From Clostridium sp. (GTDB lineage Bacteria > Bacillota > Clostridia > Lachnospirales > Lachnospiraceae), in the NCBI GenBank assembly GCA_023664325.1, contig JAMPFS010000002.1, positions 1 to 64,000 on the forward strand: DNA of 64,000 nucleotides, in the 5' to 3' direction. The position numbers were made by a program, and so were the translations under genes. How positions within the stretch are numbered: the first letter of the stretch is position 1; each line of letters opens with the position of its first letter. Below the pieces are notes generated by a model. The model had not been told where the DNA came from. It saw nothing but the letters and a program-made list of their open reading frames with translations, and did no database searches. Positions 9,181-16,988 of this stretch are shown piece by piece.

Positions 9181-9253
9181 TGGAACCTACAGGGCTCGAA
9201 CCTGTGACCCTCTGCTTGTAAGGCAGATGCTCTCCCAGCTGAGCTAAGATTCC
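9181..9253 (-). tRNA. tRNA-Val (TAC anticodon)
   Basis: A 73-base cloverleaf: acceptor GGAATCT pairs fully with AGGTTCC, anticodon stem TCTGC/GCAGA with loop CTTACAA (anticodon TAC), T-arm ACAGG-TTCGAGC-CCTGT, discriminator A, no encoded CCA. First gene of a two-tRNA transcript. Confidence 0.95.
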
Positions 9254-9276
9254 ATTGTGCGCTTGACACGAGTGTT

Positions 9277-9305
9277 AGTATATTAAAATTCCCTAAAAAT
9301 GTCAA
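9277..9305 (-). promoter_or_regulatory. Promoter of the tRNA-Val/tRNA-Met operon
   Basis: Perfect -35 TTGACA (9300-9305), 17-base spacer and TATACT -10 (9277-9282) on the minus strand, 23 bases upstream of the tRNA-Val 5' end. Near-consensus, as expected for stable RNA genes. Confidence 0.9.
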
Positions 9306-9393
9306 GTCCTTTTTTTATTTTTTTCCAAATGGCACATTTTCATTCATGCAGATATCCGATTGTCGGGATTTCAACATAGTAAAAGGCATCTCC

Positions 9394-9879
9394 TCAGTTG
9401 TTTCCGAGAAAATACATAATCAGATAAATGATGCCCAGCACGATCAAAATTGGAATGCCAAAGGTGATAAACACCCACACAACGCCTCTTAAAATGCAGA
9501 ACACAAGGGCAGCCAGCAAAAGAAGCATCAGCCCATAGAGAATCTTTGCATACCAGGCTCCCGGGTCAAAATGAAACTCCTTATGACTGGAAAACTGCTC
9601 CTGCCCGTTTCCCCGCTCCTTCCTCCAGATTTTTCTCTCCCTGCCGTCTTCCGTGAACTCGACATCCGCAGCGCGCTCGCCGGTCTGGGCAGCAATGATG
9701 GAGCGGGCAATCAATGCAGGTTTCCCAATCATCTCAATGACTTCCTCCTCACTGTTCCCCTTCCTCACATACTCATCAATATAAGAATCATAATATCTGT
9801 AAGAATCCATCATCGCTTCCGGTGTCACCTCACCTGCCAAAGCTTCTTTCAATTCATTTAAAAATTCCTGTTTTGTCAT
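9394..9879 (-). CDS. DUF1700 (HAAS-type) membrane protein
   Basis: A 161-residue protein. The N-terminal 60 residues form the helical DUF1700/HAAS-like domain (MTKQEFLNELKEAL...YDSYIDEYVRKGNSEEEVIEMIGKP), often linked to PadR-type regulators and sensing. The C-terminal half has two membrane helices (ILYGLMLLLLAALVFCIL and WVFITFGIPILIVLGIIYLIMYFL). Start ATG at 9879; the ribosome site GAGAGGAG lies inside the last codons of the transglutaminase gene, which ends two bases upstream, so the two are translationally coupled. Function unknown. Confidence 0.8.
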   Translation of the reverse strand: MTKQEFLNELKEALAGEVTPEAMMDSYRYYDSYIDEYVRKGNSEEEVIEMIGKPALIARSIIAAQTGERAADVEFTEDGRERKIWRKERGNGQEQFSSHKEFHFDPGAWYAKILYGLMLLLLAALVFCILRGVVWVFITFGIPILIVLGIIYLIMYFLGNN

Positions 9880-9881
9880 AT

Positions 9882-10991
9882 TTACTCTCCTCTCAGCACC
9901 AGAACATGATATGCTCCTTCTCCAAAAGACTGCCAGCTAATACTGTTATATCTATAATTATTTTCAAAAATAAACTGCATATCTTCTTTATCCGGATAAT
10001 AATTCTCAATTACTGCCTCATACCGCTCTTCGCCATTCGTGACTAACTGGATATATGCGCAATCCTTATAAAACTGAAAATCTTTAAAATAGGAATCTTT
10101 TTGGACATAATAATTATATGCCATATCATCTGCCGTTGGATATTTCTCCTTCTGCCAGCTATGGCTTTTCGCCATAATCTCATCCGTCACATTAAAATAC
10201 GGATGAATCGTGCATTCCCCTTGATCCGGTGTCGGATCGTCCCATGTGCTGTCTAAATGATACCATTTGCCATCCAGTTCCACAAGGTTCCACGCATGGT
10301 CAACTCCGTCTGCTGTCCCGATCACAAATTTTGTATTCACGCCTGCGCACATCAGCAAAAGCTGCATAGCCTCTGCATAACCATTGCAGACAGCATCTTT
10401 GTTCACCAGCGCGCCATATGCCCGGTAAATATCACTCTCCGGCCGCTGATCAACCACATTGCTATATACGCAGTGTGTTGTCAGATAGTCATGCAGCGCC
10501 AGCTCTTTTTCATAATCGGACATCTGCTCTGTAATCTGCGTATCCAAAATCTGCTGAATTGCCGCATATATTTCCCTCGCCTTTGTCTCTGCATCCGGTA
10601 TTTCCTGCTTGCCCATATAAGCGGCATAGGCATAATAGTTAGGCGTTTTCTTAACAGTGATCCTGACTTTTTTATATGTACTTCCAACCACTCCGATCTG
10701 CTGATAACTCTCCCCGCTTCCAAAAACACCATCCAGTGAGGAATTAATCTGGTTAATTTCATTGATGTCCATATCCTTTAAATAGATTGTAAAGGAATCG
10801 GAACCATTTAAAATCTCTTCATCCAGACGATTGGAAACCTCTGCCAGTGAAGAGTAAATATTCGCTTCGTTGAAATTCTCTTCCGTCAACGAGGCTATCT
10901 TTTCCTGAAAGCCTGGAACCCTCTGATAAGCAGCCATTGCCACAAATGCCACTATAAATATTCCTGTAAATACACCTATTCTTTTTCCCAT
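9882..10991 (-). CDS. Membrane-anchored transglutaminase-like protein
   Basis: A 369-residue extracytoplasmic protein with an N-terminal uncleaved signal anchor (IGVFTGIFIVAFVAMAAY). The transglutaminase-like core is near residues 195-265: catalytic Cys in KDAVCNGYAEA, His in GVDHAWNLVELDGKWYHLD and Asp in STWDDPTPD. Proteins with this core act as cysteine proteases or crosslinkers on cell-surface proteins. The frame opens at 11009, but the ATG at 10991 has AGGAG six bases upstream, whereas the first ATG has it two bases away, so I use 10991. It faces the moxR operon across a shared promoter region and probably supplies the transglutaminase part missing from the TgpA-like protein there. Confidence 0.85.
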   Translation of the reverse strand: MGKRIGVFTGIFIVAFVAMAAYQRVPGFQEKIASLTEENFNEANIYSSLAEVSNRLDEEILNGSDSFTIYLKDMDINEINQINSSLDGVFGSGESYQQIGVVGSTYKKVRITVKKTPNYYAYAAYMGKQEIPDAETKAREIYAAIQQILDTQITEQMSDYEKELALHDYLTTHCVYSNVVDQRPESDIYRAYGALVNKDAVCNGYAEAMQLLLMCAGVNTKFVIGTADGVDHAWNLVELDGKWYHLDSTWDDPTPDQGECTIHPYFNVTDEIMAKSHSWQKEKYPTADDMAYNYYVQKDSYFKDFQFYKDCAYIQLVTNGEERYEAVIENYYPDKEDMQFIFENNYRYNSISWQSFGEGAYHVLVLRGE

Positions 10992-11027
10992 CCTGTACTC
11001 CTGTATCATTACTCCTATTGAATTTCC

Positions 11028-11056
11028 ATTGTAACATTGATAGTTTCTCCTTGCAA
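11028..11056 (-). promoter_or_regulatory. Promoter of the transglutaminase/DUF1700 pair
   Basis: Minus strand: TTGCAA (-35, 11051-11056), 17-base spacer, TACAAT (-10, 11028-11033). The same palindromic TTGCAA also serves as the -35 of the rightward moxR promoter. Confidence 0.7.
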
Positions 11057-11079
11057 ACCCTATTTTAATGTTTTAAAAT
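11051..11079 (+). promoter_or_regulatory. Promoter of the moxR-DUF58 operon
   Basis: TTGCAA (-35, 11051-11056), 17-base spacer, TAAAAT (-10, 11074-11079). It shares its -35 hexamer with the leftward promoter, so one polymerase would exclude the other. Confidence 0.65.
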
Positions 11080-11152
11080 ATTTATAGAAATATTCTGCCA
11101 TGCAAAATCAGCTGCATGCGCATATTTTAAATTATATAAAAGGGGACTGACT

Positions 11153-12106
11153 ATGGAATTTACATCTGATCACACAAAAATCCTTGCATTAAAGGAAAAT
11201 ATGGAGCGTGTCATTGTCGGCAAATCTGACACGATTATGCTATTGCTTACCGCTTTGCTTGCAAAGGGACATGTATTGCTCGAAGATATGCCTGGCACCG
11301 GTAAGACCATGCTTGCCAAGTCGCTTGCCGCTTCCATTGATGGCACTTACAAGCGTGTCCAGTTTACACCGGATCTCCTGCCGTCTGACGTGACAGGATT
11401 AAACGTTTACAACCAGAAAAATCATGAATTTGAATTTATTGCCGGCCCCGTGTTTACGAATATATTTTTGGCAGATGAAATCAACCGGGCAACCCCAAGA
11501 ACCCAGTCCTGCCTGTTAGAGGCTATGGCGGAGGAGCAGGTTACCACGGATGGCATCACACGGAAACTTCCGAACCCATTTTTTCTGATTGCCACGGAAA
11601 ATCCCATTGAAACAGCGGGTACTTTCCCACTTCCGGAAGCACAGCTTGACCGGTTTGCGCTGCATCTTTCCCTGGGTTTTCCGACAGAGACGGAAGAACT
11701 CTGTATATTAGACCGTTTTTTAACCGAAAATCCGCTTGACCGGTTAGAACCTGTCTGTTCCTTATCAGATATTCATGCCGCAAGGGAGGATGTCATGCAG
11801 ATTTTTATTCATGAGGATGTGAAGAAATACATTGTTTCCATCGTGCAGGCAACCAGAAACCACGAGCAGCTCGCTATGGGCGCAACCCCGCGGGGAATGT
11901 TAGCCCTCATGCGTCTTTCCCAGGCTTATGCCTATTTACAGCAGCGGAACTATGTGATTCCTGAAGATGTAAAGTATCTTGCAATACCTTGTCTGTCACA
12001 CCGGATCTTAACCTTCCACGGCGCAGGCGTCACGGAACTTGCATCCACCATTATGGCAGATATTTTATCCACCGTTCCGGTTCCTACAGAACATTTTGTA
12101 AAATAG
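11153..12106 (+). CDS. MoxR-family AAA+ ATPase
   Basis: A 317-residue chaperone-like ATPase. Walker A is EDMPGTGKT (44-52), Walker B IFLADEIN (104-111), then sensor 1 in FFLIATENPIE and the arginine region in ATPRGMLALMR. It belongs to the MoxR type usually encoded with DUF58 and transglutaminase proteins; the ATPase is thought to assist folding or activation of membrane or VWA-like partners. Start ATG at 11153 with AAGGGG nine bases upstream. First gene of a four-gene operon; DUF58 follows after 31 bases. Confidence 0.93.
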   Translation: MEFTSDHTKILALKENMERVIVGKSDTIMLLLTALLAKGHVLLEDMPGTGKTMLAKSLAASIDGTYKRVQFTPDLLPSDVTGLNVYNQKNHEFEFIAGPVFTNIFLADEINRATPRTQSCLLEAMAEEQVTTDGITRKLPNPFFLIATENPIETAGTFPLPEAQLDRFALHLSLGFPTETEELCILDRFLTENPLDRLEPVCSLSDIHAAREDVMQIFIHEDVKKYIVSIVQATRNHEQLAMGATPRGMLALMRLSQAYAYLQQRNYVIPEDVKYLAIPCLSHRILTFHGAGVTELASTIMADILSTVPVPTEHFVK

Positions 12107-12137
12107 TGTTTTCCATACATGACAAGGAGGAACTGCC

Positions 12138-13322
12138 ATGCAGGCACTGATTATCATACTGTTAGCGATTATTCTTTATCTGGCGCAGGCAGTCTATTTT
12201 TCAAGACACTGGACAGACAACTTATCTGCTGCTATTTCCTTTAGCAAGACACATGCAAAAATAGGAGATTCCGTAGAACTTTTTATCGAGCTTACAAATA
12301 AAAAACAGCTTCCGCTTCCGGTGTTATATGTCAAATTCAAGACATCCAAAACTTTTATGTATCACACAACGGAAAACAGCGCCGTGTCAGACTATTATTA
12401 CCGTAATGACGTCTTTTCCATCCTGGGTAATCAGCAGGTAAAGCGTTCCCTTACCTTTACGGCTGCCAAGCGGGGGTACTATACCATTGACACAATCAAT
12501 CTGGTAATCAATGACATGTTTTTCCGGCGTCCGGGAGGCTGTAACCTCCCGAACCACTGCGCGCTTTATGTATTTCCGGATACCCTGTATGGCAAAAAGG
12601 AATTGCAGCTCACAAAGACGTTAATCGGGGACATCCTTACCAAAAATCTTTATGCAGATCCCCTGTCCTTTCGTGGAATCCGCAATTACAGCACTTCGGA
12701 TGAAATGCGCTATATTAACTGGAAGTCCAGTGCCAAACAGCAGACACTCATGGTAAACACCTATTTTGATACTCAGACCACATCTGTCGTGCTGATTGCA
12801 AATTTTGACACCCAGACCATGATTCGCACAGAGCAGATGAGAGAATACATCATAAGAGTATGCGCCACCCTCATTGAATCTATGAACAGACAGCATTTTG
12901 CCCTACAGCTTTTATCAAATGTTCCGGATCTGGTGACAGGTCTTCCCATCACAACAGAAATGGGAGCCGGCAGCGAACACACAAAGACACTTTATGAATC
13001 GCTGGCAAGAATCAATGTCACAGGCAGCCTCAGTAATATTTCCGATTATTTTACCGGTTCCAAAAGCGCATTTACCGGACAGATGAGCGGCGTATCTTAT
13101 GTGGTTGTGTCAAACTATCGAAAGCAGGATCTGCTGCTTTCTTATCATGCCCGGCAGCAGGAAGGGTACTCTATGTATTTTGTCTGCCCGGACGCTCCGG
13201 AAAATTTTGCAAAAAATGAATTTTATGCAGCACAGCCAATACCGGCAAAGGATAACAGCGGATATCGGCACTTGCCGCTTCACAACATTTATTTATGGGA
13301 GGTCTCACCGGATGAAGCATAA
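12138..13322 (+). CDS. DUF58 domain membrane protein
   Basis: 394 residues. One N-terminal membrane helix (LIIILLAIILYLAQAVYF) is followed by an Ig-like extracytoplasmic or juxtamembrane section and the DUF58 signature RGIRNYSTSDEMRYINWKSS near residues 175-195, which leads into a VWA-like fold. DUF58 proteins are the habitual partners of MoxR ATPases. Start ATG at 12138 with AAGGAGG seven bases upstream. Its end overlaps the next gene by 11 bases, so the two are coupled. Confidence 0.9.
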   Translation: MQALIIILLAIILYLAQAVYFSRHWTDNLSAAISFSKTHAKIGDSVELFIELTNKKQLPLPVLYVKFKTSKTFMYHTTENSAVSDYYYRNDVFSILGNQQVKRSLTFTAAKRGYYTIDTINLVINDMFFRRPGGCNLPNHCALYVFPDTLYGKKELQLTKTLIGDILTKNLYADPLSFRGIRNYSTSDEMRYINWKSSAKQQTLMVNTYFDTQTTSVVLIANFDTQTMIRTEQMREYIIRVCATLIESMNRQHFALQLLSNVPDLVTGLPITTEMGAGSEHTKTLYESLARINVTGSLSNISDYFTGSKSAFTGQMSGVSYVVVSNYRKQDLLLSYHARQQEGYSMYFVCPDAPENFAKNEFYAAQPIPAKDNSGYRHLPLHNIYLWEVSPDEA

Positions 13323-14580
13323 TCTTACTCTTTATAAACAGATCAGCAGAATTGCCACGTTTTCCCTTACCTACCTGCTGATTTTCCTGATCGTATTAAC
13401 CATATATGCAGGCGGTGTAAAAGCGCCGTGGTATCTGATTGGCATTCCGCTCGTGCTGATTGTCATGGCTTTATATGAGCGGTATTGTTTCAACTTATTT
13501 GTTTACATAATACTGCACGCACTGCTTCTGATCCCTGTTTTTCTGATACCGGTTCCCTCCCCGTTTTACCGCTATCTGTATGTTGCGCTAATTGTGTTTG
13601 AGACACTCCGCAATATCCATGTCTGGACGGCAGGCGGCATTCCGCCGTATCGGGATGTTCCACTGCTTCTGTTTGCATTTATACTGCTGTCCTATATCAT
13701 TTCCGAAGCCTGCCACCAGGTTTTACTCACCAGGGCCTCCTACTACATTGGACTTGGAATCGTCTCCCTTCATTTTGTCCGCTATTTTATTACCGGTTTG
13801 GAAAAACTGTTATCCCGACCGGGCAATACGACCTCGCTTCCAACCAAGAAGATTATGTTAACCAATTCTTCTTTATTGGGAATTTTTTTACTGATATTTA
13901 TATTAATCTGTCTCTTTTTTCATCTGTTTGAATTGGATTTTTTATTGCAGGATCTGGGGGATTTTTTACTGCGGATGATCCGCTTTCTTTTACATGCTGT
14001 CATGTATGTCACCGCACTGCTGCGGGCGCTGACCGCAAAAAATACCGAAATCCCCCCGGAGGAACCGATCGAACAAAAGGAGGATTTCTACCAGTCTCTT
14101 AATGAAATGATAGAACCCTCCCTGCTTTCTGAAATTATGACGGGTGTCCTTAAAGTGCTTGTGTTTGCCTTCCTCCTGTATATACTATACCGTGTCCTGT
14201 CTGATTTCATCAAAACCTATATGAATCGGTATGTGGAGGATGCGGATGTTGTTCTGACTTTAGAGACAAGAGAGGAACGGATTTCCATCAGAACCGACTC
14301 GGTCTCCTTCAAGGATAAAGTCAAAGCTTATTTTGACCAATCCCCCTCCGCTCAGGTGCGCCGCGCTTACCGGACAAAAATCCGCCAATATAAACAGTTA
14401 AAACACAAAAAAAGTGATACTTCCACAGAACTCGAGCACCAAATTGCGGCTCTTTATAACGAAGACATCTGCGATTTGACGGATATTTATCAGAAGGCAC
14501 GGTACAGCATCGAAGAAATTACTTCAAATGATCTTGCTGCCGTTTCCCTTCAGAAAAGTGAGAATCTAAATCGTACATAA
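13312..14580 (+). CDS. TgpA-like multispanning membrane protein lacking the transglutaminase core
   Basis: 422 residues with about six N-terminal membrane helices, a further membrane helix near residue 280-300 (VLKVLVFAFLLYILYRVL) and a charged cytoplasmic tail. The tail (VRRAYRTKIRQYKQL...IYQKARYS) resembles the DUF4129-type end of TgpA proteins, which normally carry a transglutaminase domain between the membrane parts. Here that middle domain is absent: no Cys-His-Asp core is visible. A longer frame opens at 13099 inside the DUF58 gene, but GGGAGG lies nine bases before the ATG at 13312, so I start there. The separate transglutaminase gene at 9882-10991 may replace the missing domain; this is inference. 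Confidence 0.8.
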   Translation: MKHNLTLYKQISRIATFSLTYLLIFLIVLTIYAGGVKAPWYLIGIPLVLIVMALYERYCFNLFVYIILHALLLIPVFLIPVPSPFYRYLYVALIVFETLRNIHVWTAGGIPPYRDVPLLLFAFILLSYIISEACHQVLLTRASYYIGLGIVSLHFVRYFITGLEKLLSRPGNTTSLPTKKIMLTNSSLLGIFLLIFILICLFFHLFELDFLLQDLGDFLLRMIRFLLHAVMYVTALLRALTAKNTEIPPEEPIEQKEDFYQSLNEMIEPSLLSEIMTGVLKVLVFAFLLYILYRVLSDFIKTYMNRYVEDADVVLTLETREERISIRTDSVSFKDKVKAYFDQSPSAQVRRAYRTKIRQYKQLKHKKSDTSTELEHQIAALYNEDICDLTDIYQKARYSIEEITSNDLAAVSLQKSENLNRT

Positions 14581-14601
14581 ATATAGAATGGAGGTTTTCT
14601 T

Positions 14602-15192
14602 ATGTATAACAAACAAATTCCAATCATACTTGCCTCTGCTTCACCGAGGCGCTCCCAGCTTTTGAAACAGGCTGGTTTTGAATTTACGGTAATCCCCTCA
14701 AATGCAGAGGAAACCGTAGAGGAGCCAGCGCCGGATCAGCTCGTGGAAAAACTTGCATTCCTAAAGGCGAATGATGTCTATCAACAGATAAAATGCGAAT
14801 ATAAGGGAAAAGATTTTATGGTAATCGGCGCCGACACCGTTGTGTACTATGACGGGGAGGTTCTTTTAAAACCGGCGGATGAACAGGAAGCCTTTGACAT
14901 GCTCAAAATGTTATCCGACCGCACCCATCAGGTATATACCGGTATCGCCATTATATTGAAGTCCAATGGGGAAAAGCAGACCTATCTTCTCCACGAAAAG
15001 ACAGATGTCACCTTTTATCCCATCTCGGACTACGAACTCAAAAAATACATTGCCACCGGCGATCCGTTAGACAAAGCCGGCGCATATGGCATCCAGGGAC
15101 CTTTTGCCGTCCATATTAAGGAAATCCACGGCGATTACAACAACGTCGTAGGATTGCCAATCGCCAGACTTTATCAGGCTTTGCGGGGCTAA
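14602..15192 (+). CDS. maf: Maf-family nucleotide pyrophosphatase
   Basis: Hydrolyses non-canonical or modified nucleoside triphosphates (dTTP/UTP or m7GTP type) to monophosphates, limiting their incorporation. 196 residues, full length, with the N-terminal signature LASASPRRSQLLKQAGF, the VIGADTVV motif and the C-terminal DKAGAYGIQGPFAVHIKEI-type segment with catalytic Asp and Lys. Start ATG at 14602 with GGAGG eight bases upstream. Last gene of the moxR operon (21-base gap); its end meets the chemoreceptor gene 7 bases away on the other strand without a terminator. Confidence 0.94.
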   Translation: MYNKQIPIILASASPRRSQLLKQAGFEFTVIPSNAEETVEEPAPDQLVEKLAFLKANDVYQQIKCEYKGKDFMVIGADTVVYYDGEVLLKPADEQEAFDMLKMLSDRTHQVYTGIAIILKSNGEKQTYLLHEKTDVTFYPISDYELKKYIATGDPLDKAGAYGIQGPFAVHIKEIHGDYNNVVGLPIARLYQALRG

Positions 15193-15199
15193 GGTAGCG

Positions 15200-16897
15200 C
15201 TACATCTTAAAGATGTTCATCTCCCCATCCAATTGCTCTGCAATCGTTCTTAAATGGCTGGCTTTTTCGGAGATGCCCGTCACAATGTCGGAAACCGCTG
15301 ATACAGATGCGGAAGTCTCCTCTGCGCCAGCCGCATTCTCCTCTGCGATTGCTGTCAAATCATGAACAACATCCACAACCTCTATTCTTGCCTCATCCAA
15401 CCGTTTTGTCTTAATGGATATTTGATTGATTCCTTCTACCGAATCATTAATACCCGATTTTATCCTGGCAAATGCTTCATCTGTTCTCGCCATCTGGGTA
15501 CTCTGCTCATGCATAATATTGCGAACCTGTTCCATTGTCTCAACAGCCGCTTCGGAATCACTCTTCAAAGTCTCAATAATCTTACCGATCTCTGCCGCAG
15601 ATGCATTAGACTGTTCTGCCAGATTCTGGATTTCAGAAGCTACAACTGCAAAGCCTCTTCCCTGCTCACCCGCTCTTGCCGCCTCAATGGAAGCATTCAA
15701 AGATAACAGATTTGTCTGGGTTGCAATATCGGCAATCATCTTCGTAGCCTCGCCAATCCGTATCGCTGAATCATTGGTAACCTGTGTCTGTTCCGCAATC
15801 ATTTTCACATACCGCTCCACATTTGCATTCACCTCTTCGAGGCTGTTTAAAATGTTCTGCGCAACCTTGCTGGATTCCTGCACTTCCTTCGAGTACTTCA
15901 TCAGTTTTTCGACTTCCTGATTCGTCTCGCTTACCATTTCACCCATGACAGTGACGTTTTCATTTGCCCTTGCAGTTTCCTCTGCCTGGTTTGCAGCCCC
16001 CGCAGCAATATCATTTACTGCATTTTCAACCTGTTCCATCGTCGTAGCAGTCTCAGATGCCCCCACATTCAGATCGTCCGCAGATGCTACTAACTCATTG
16101 CTTTGCTGCTTAATGGAGTCTACCACCCTGCTGAGTTCACCCCTCAGCACTCCAATCGCCTCGTTCATCTTACCGGTCTCATCCTTGCGCGCATCAAGTA
16201 CTGCCTGTCTCTCGTCTGTCGTAAAATCCATATCTGAAATTTTTCCAATCAGTTCCGTGATTAAATTGATTGGCTTGACTAAAATACCTGCAATCACATA
16301 CCCCAAACATCCGCAAATGACAATCGCGACCAGCAAGCCGATAATACTAATTTTGTTAAGGGTTGCAATCGGCTTTAACAGTTCATCCTCATCCGTGGTG
16401 ACTACAAGGATATAATCACAGGCTTCATTCAAATACACTGCGGCATATTTGATGGCACCCTTAAATTCGTAGGATATGACACCATTTTCCGGTTTCTTCC
16501 CCGCCTGGATATCCGCTACAATGCCCTTTACCACTGCATTCTCAACCGGCTCTCCAACCTTTTCCGGTGTGGGATGATACAACATGATTCCGTCTGCCGA
16601 AACTGCATATATATAACTTGACTCAACACCGGCAAGCCCTACTCCTTCCAGCAGGTCTTTCAAATAATCCGCCTCTAACACAGCATCCACACCGGAATCT
16701 TGAATCGCTAAATCAAGCTCCTCGCCATAAGCATACGCTAAATCTTCCAGATAATTCTGTGACATATTTAAAATCTGTTTCTTTGAATTTGGTGAATATA
16801 GCACCATCATCAGAACTCCCGTAATGGCAATCACGGCAACGACTAATATACAGATTCTTGTTTTAATTGAATTGACTTTTGATACGTTTTTCCCCAT
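15200..16897 (-). CDS. Transmembrane methyl-accepting chemotaxis protein
   Basis: 565 residues: an N-terminal membrane helix (ICILVVAVIAITGVLMMVLY), a periplasm-side Cache-type sensor (about 35-190, with YAVSADGIMLYHPTPEKVG and ILVVTTDEDELL), a second helix (IIGLLVAIVICGCLGYVIAGILV), a HAMP linker (KPINLITELIGKISDMDF) and a long cytoplasmic coiled coil. The signalling tip IATQTNLLSLNASIEAARAG followed by GRGFAVVASEI is intact. It would report an extracellular small molecule to CheA/CheW; no C-terminal CheR-tether pentapeptide is seen. Start ATG at 16897; own promoter at 16946-16974. No other chemotaxis genes are adjacent. Confidence 0.94.
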   Translation of the reverse strand: MGKNVSKVNSIKTRICILVVAVIAITGVLMMVLYSPNSKKQILNMSQNYLEDLAYAYGEELDLAIQDSGVDAVLEADYLKDLLEGVGLAGVESSYIYAVSADGIMLYHPTPEKVGEPVENAVVKGIVADIQAGKKPENGVISYEFKGAIKYAAVYLNEACDYILVVTTDEDELLKPIATLNKISIIGLLVAIVICGCLGYVIAGILVKPINLITELIGKISDMDFTTDERQAVLDARKDETGKMNEAIGVLRGELSRVVDSIKQQSNELVASADDLNVGASETATTMEQVENAVNDIAAGAANQAEETARANENVTVMGEMVSETNQEVEKLMKYSKEVQESSKVAQNILNSLEEVNANVERYVKMIAEQTQVTNDSAIRIGEATKMIADIATQTNLLSLNASIEAARAGEQGRGFAVVASEIQNLAEQSNASAAEIGKIIETLKSDSEAAVETMEQVRNIMHEQSTQMARTDEAFARIKSGINDSVEGINQISIKTKRLDEARIEVVDVVHDLTAIAEENAAGAEETSASVSAVSDIVTGISEKASHLRTIAEQLDGEMNIFKM

Positions 16898-16945
16898 TTT
16901 CCTTCATCCTCGCACTTTCTTTAGATTCAAATATCATTAGGTATA

Positions 16946-16974
16946 ATTTTATTATAAAGCATGCCTTCTGTCAA
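16946..16974 (-). promoter_or_regulatory. Promoter of the transmembrane chemoreceptor
   Basis: Minus strand: perfect TTGACA (16969-16974), 17-base spacer, TAAAAT (16946-16951), about 50 bases before the start codon and between the fusion GTPase stop and this gene. Confidence 0.8.
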
Positions 16975-16988
16975 CTTTTTATCATGCT

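Noticed and set aside
9103..9253. tRNA pair as an integration site for a mobile element
   Set aside because: No integrase, no duplicated tRNA 3' end and normal promoter and terminator around the pair.
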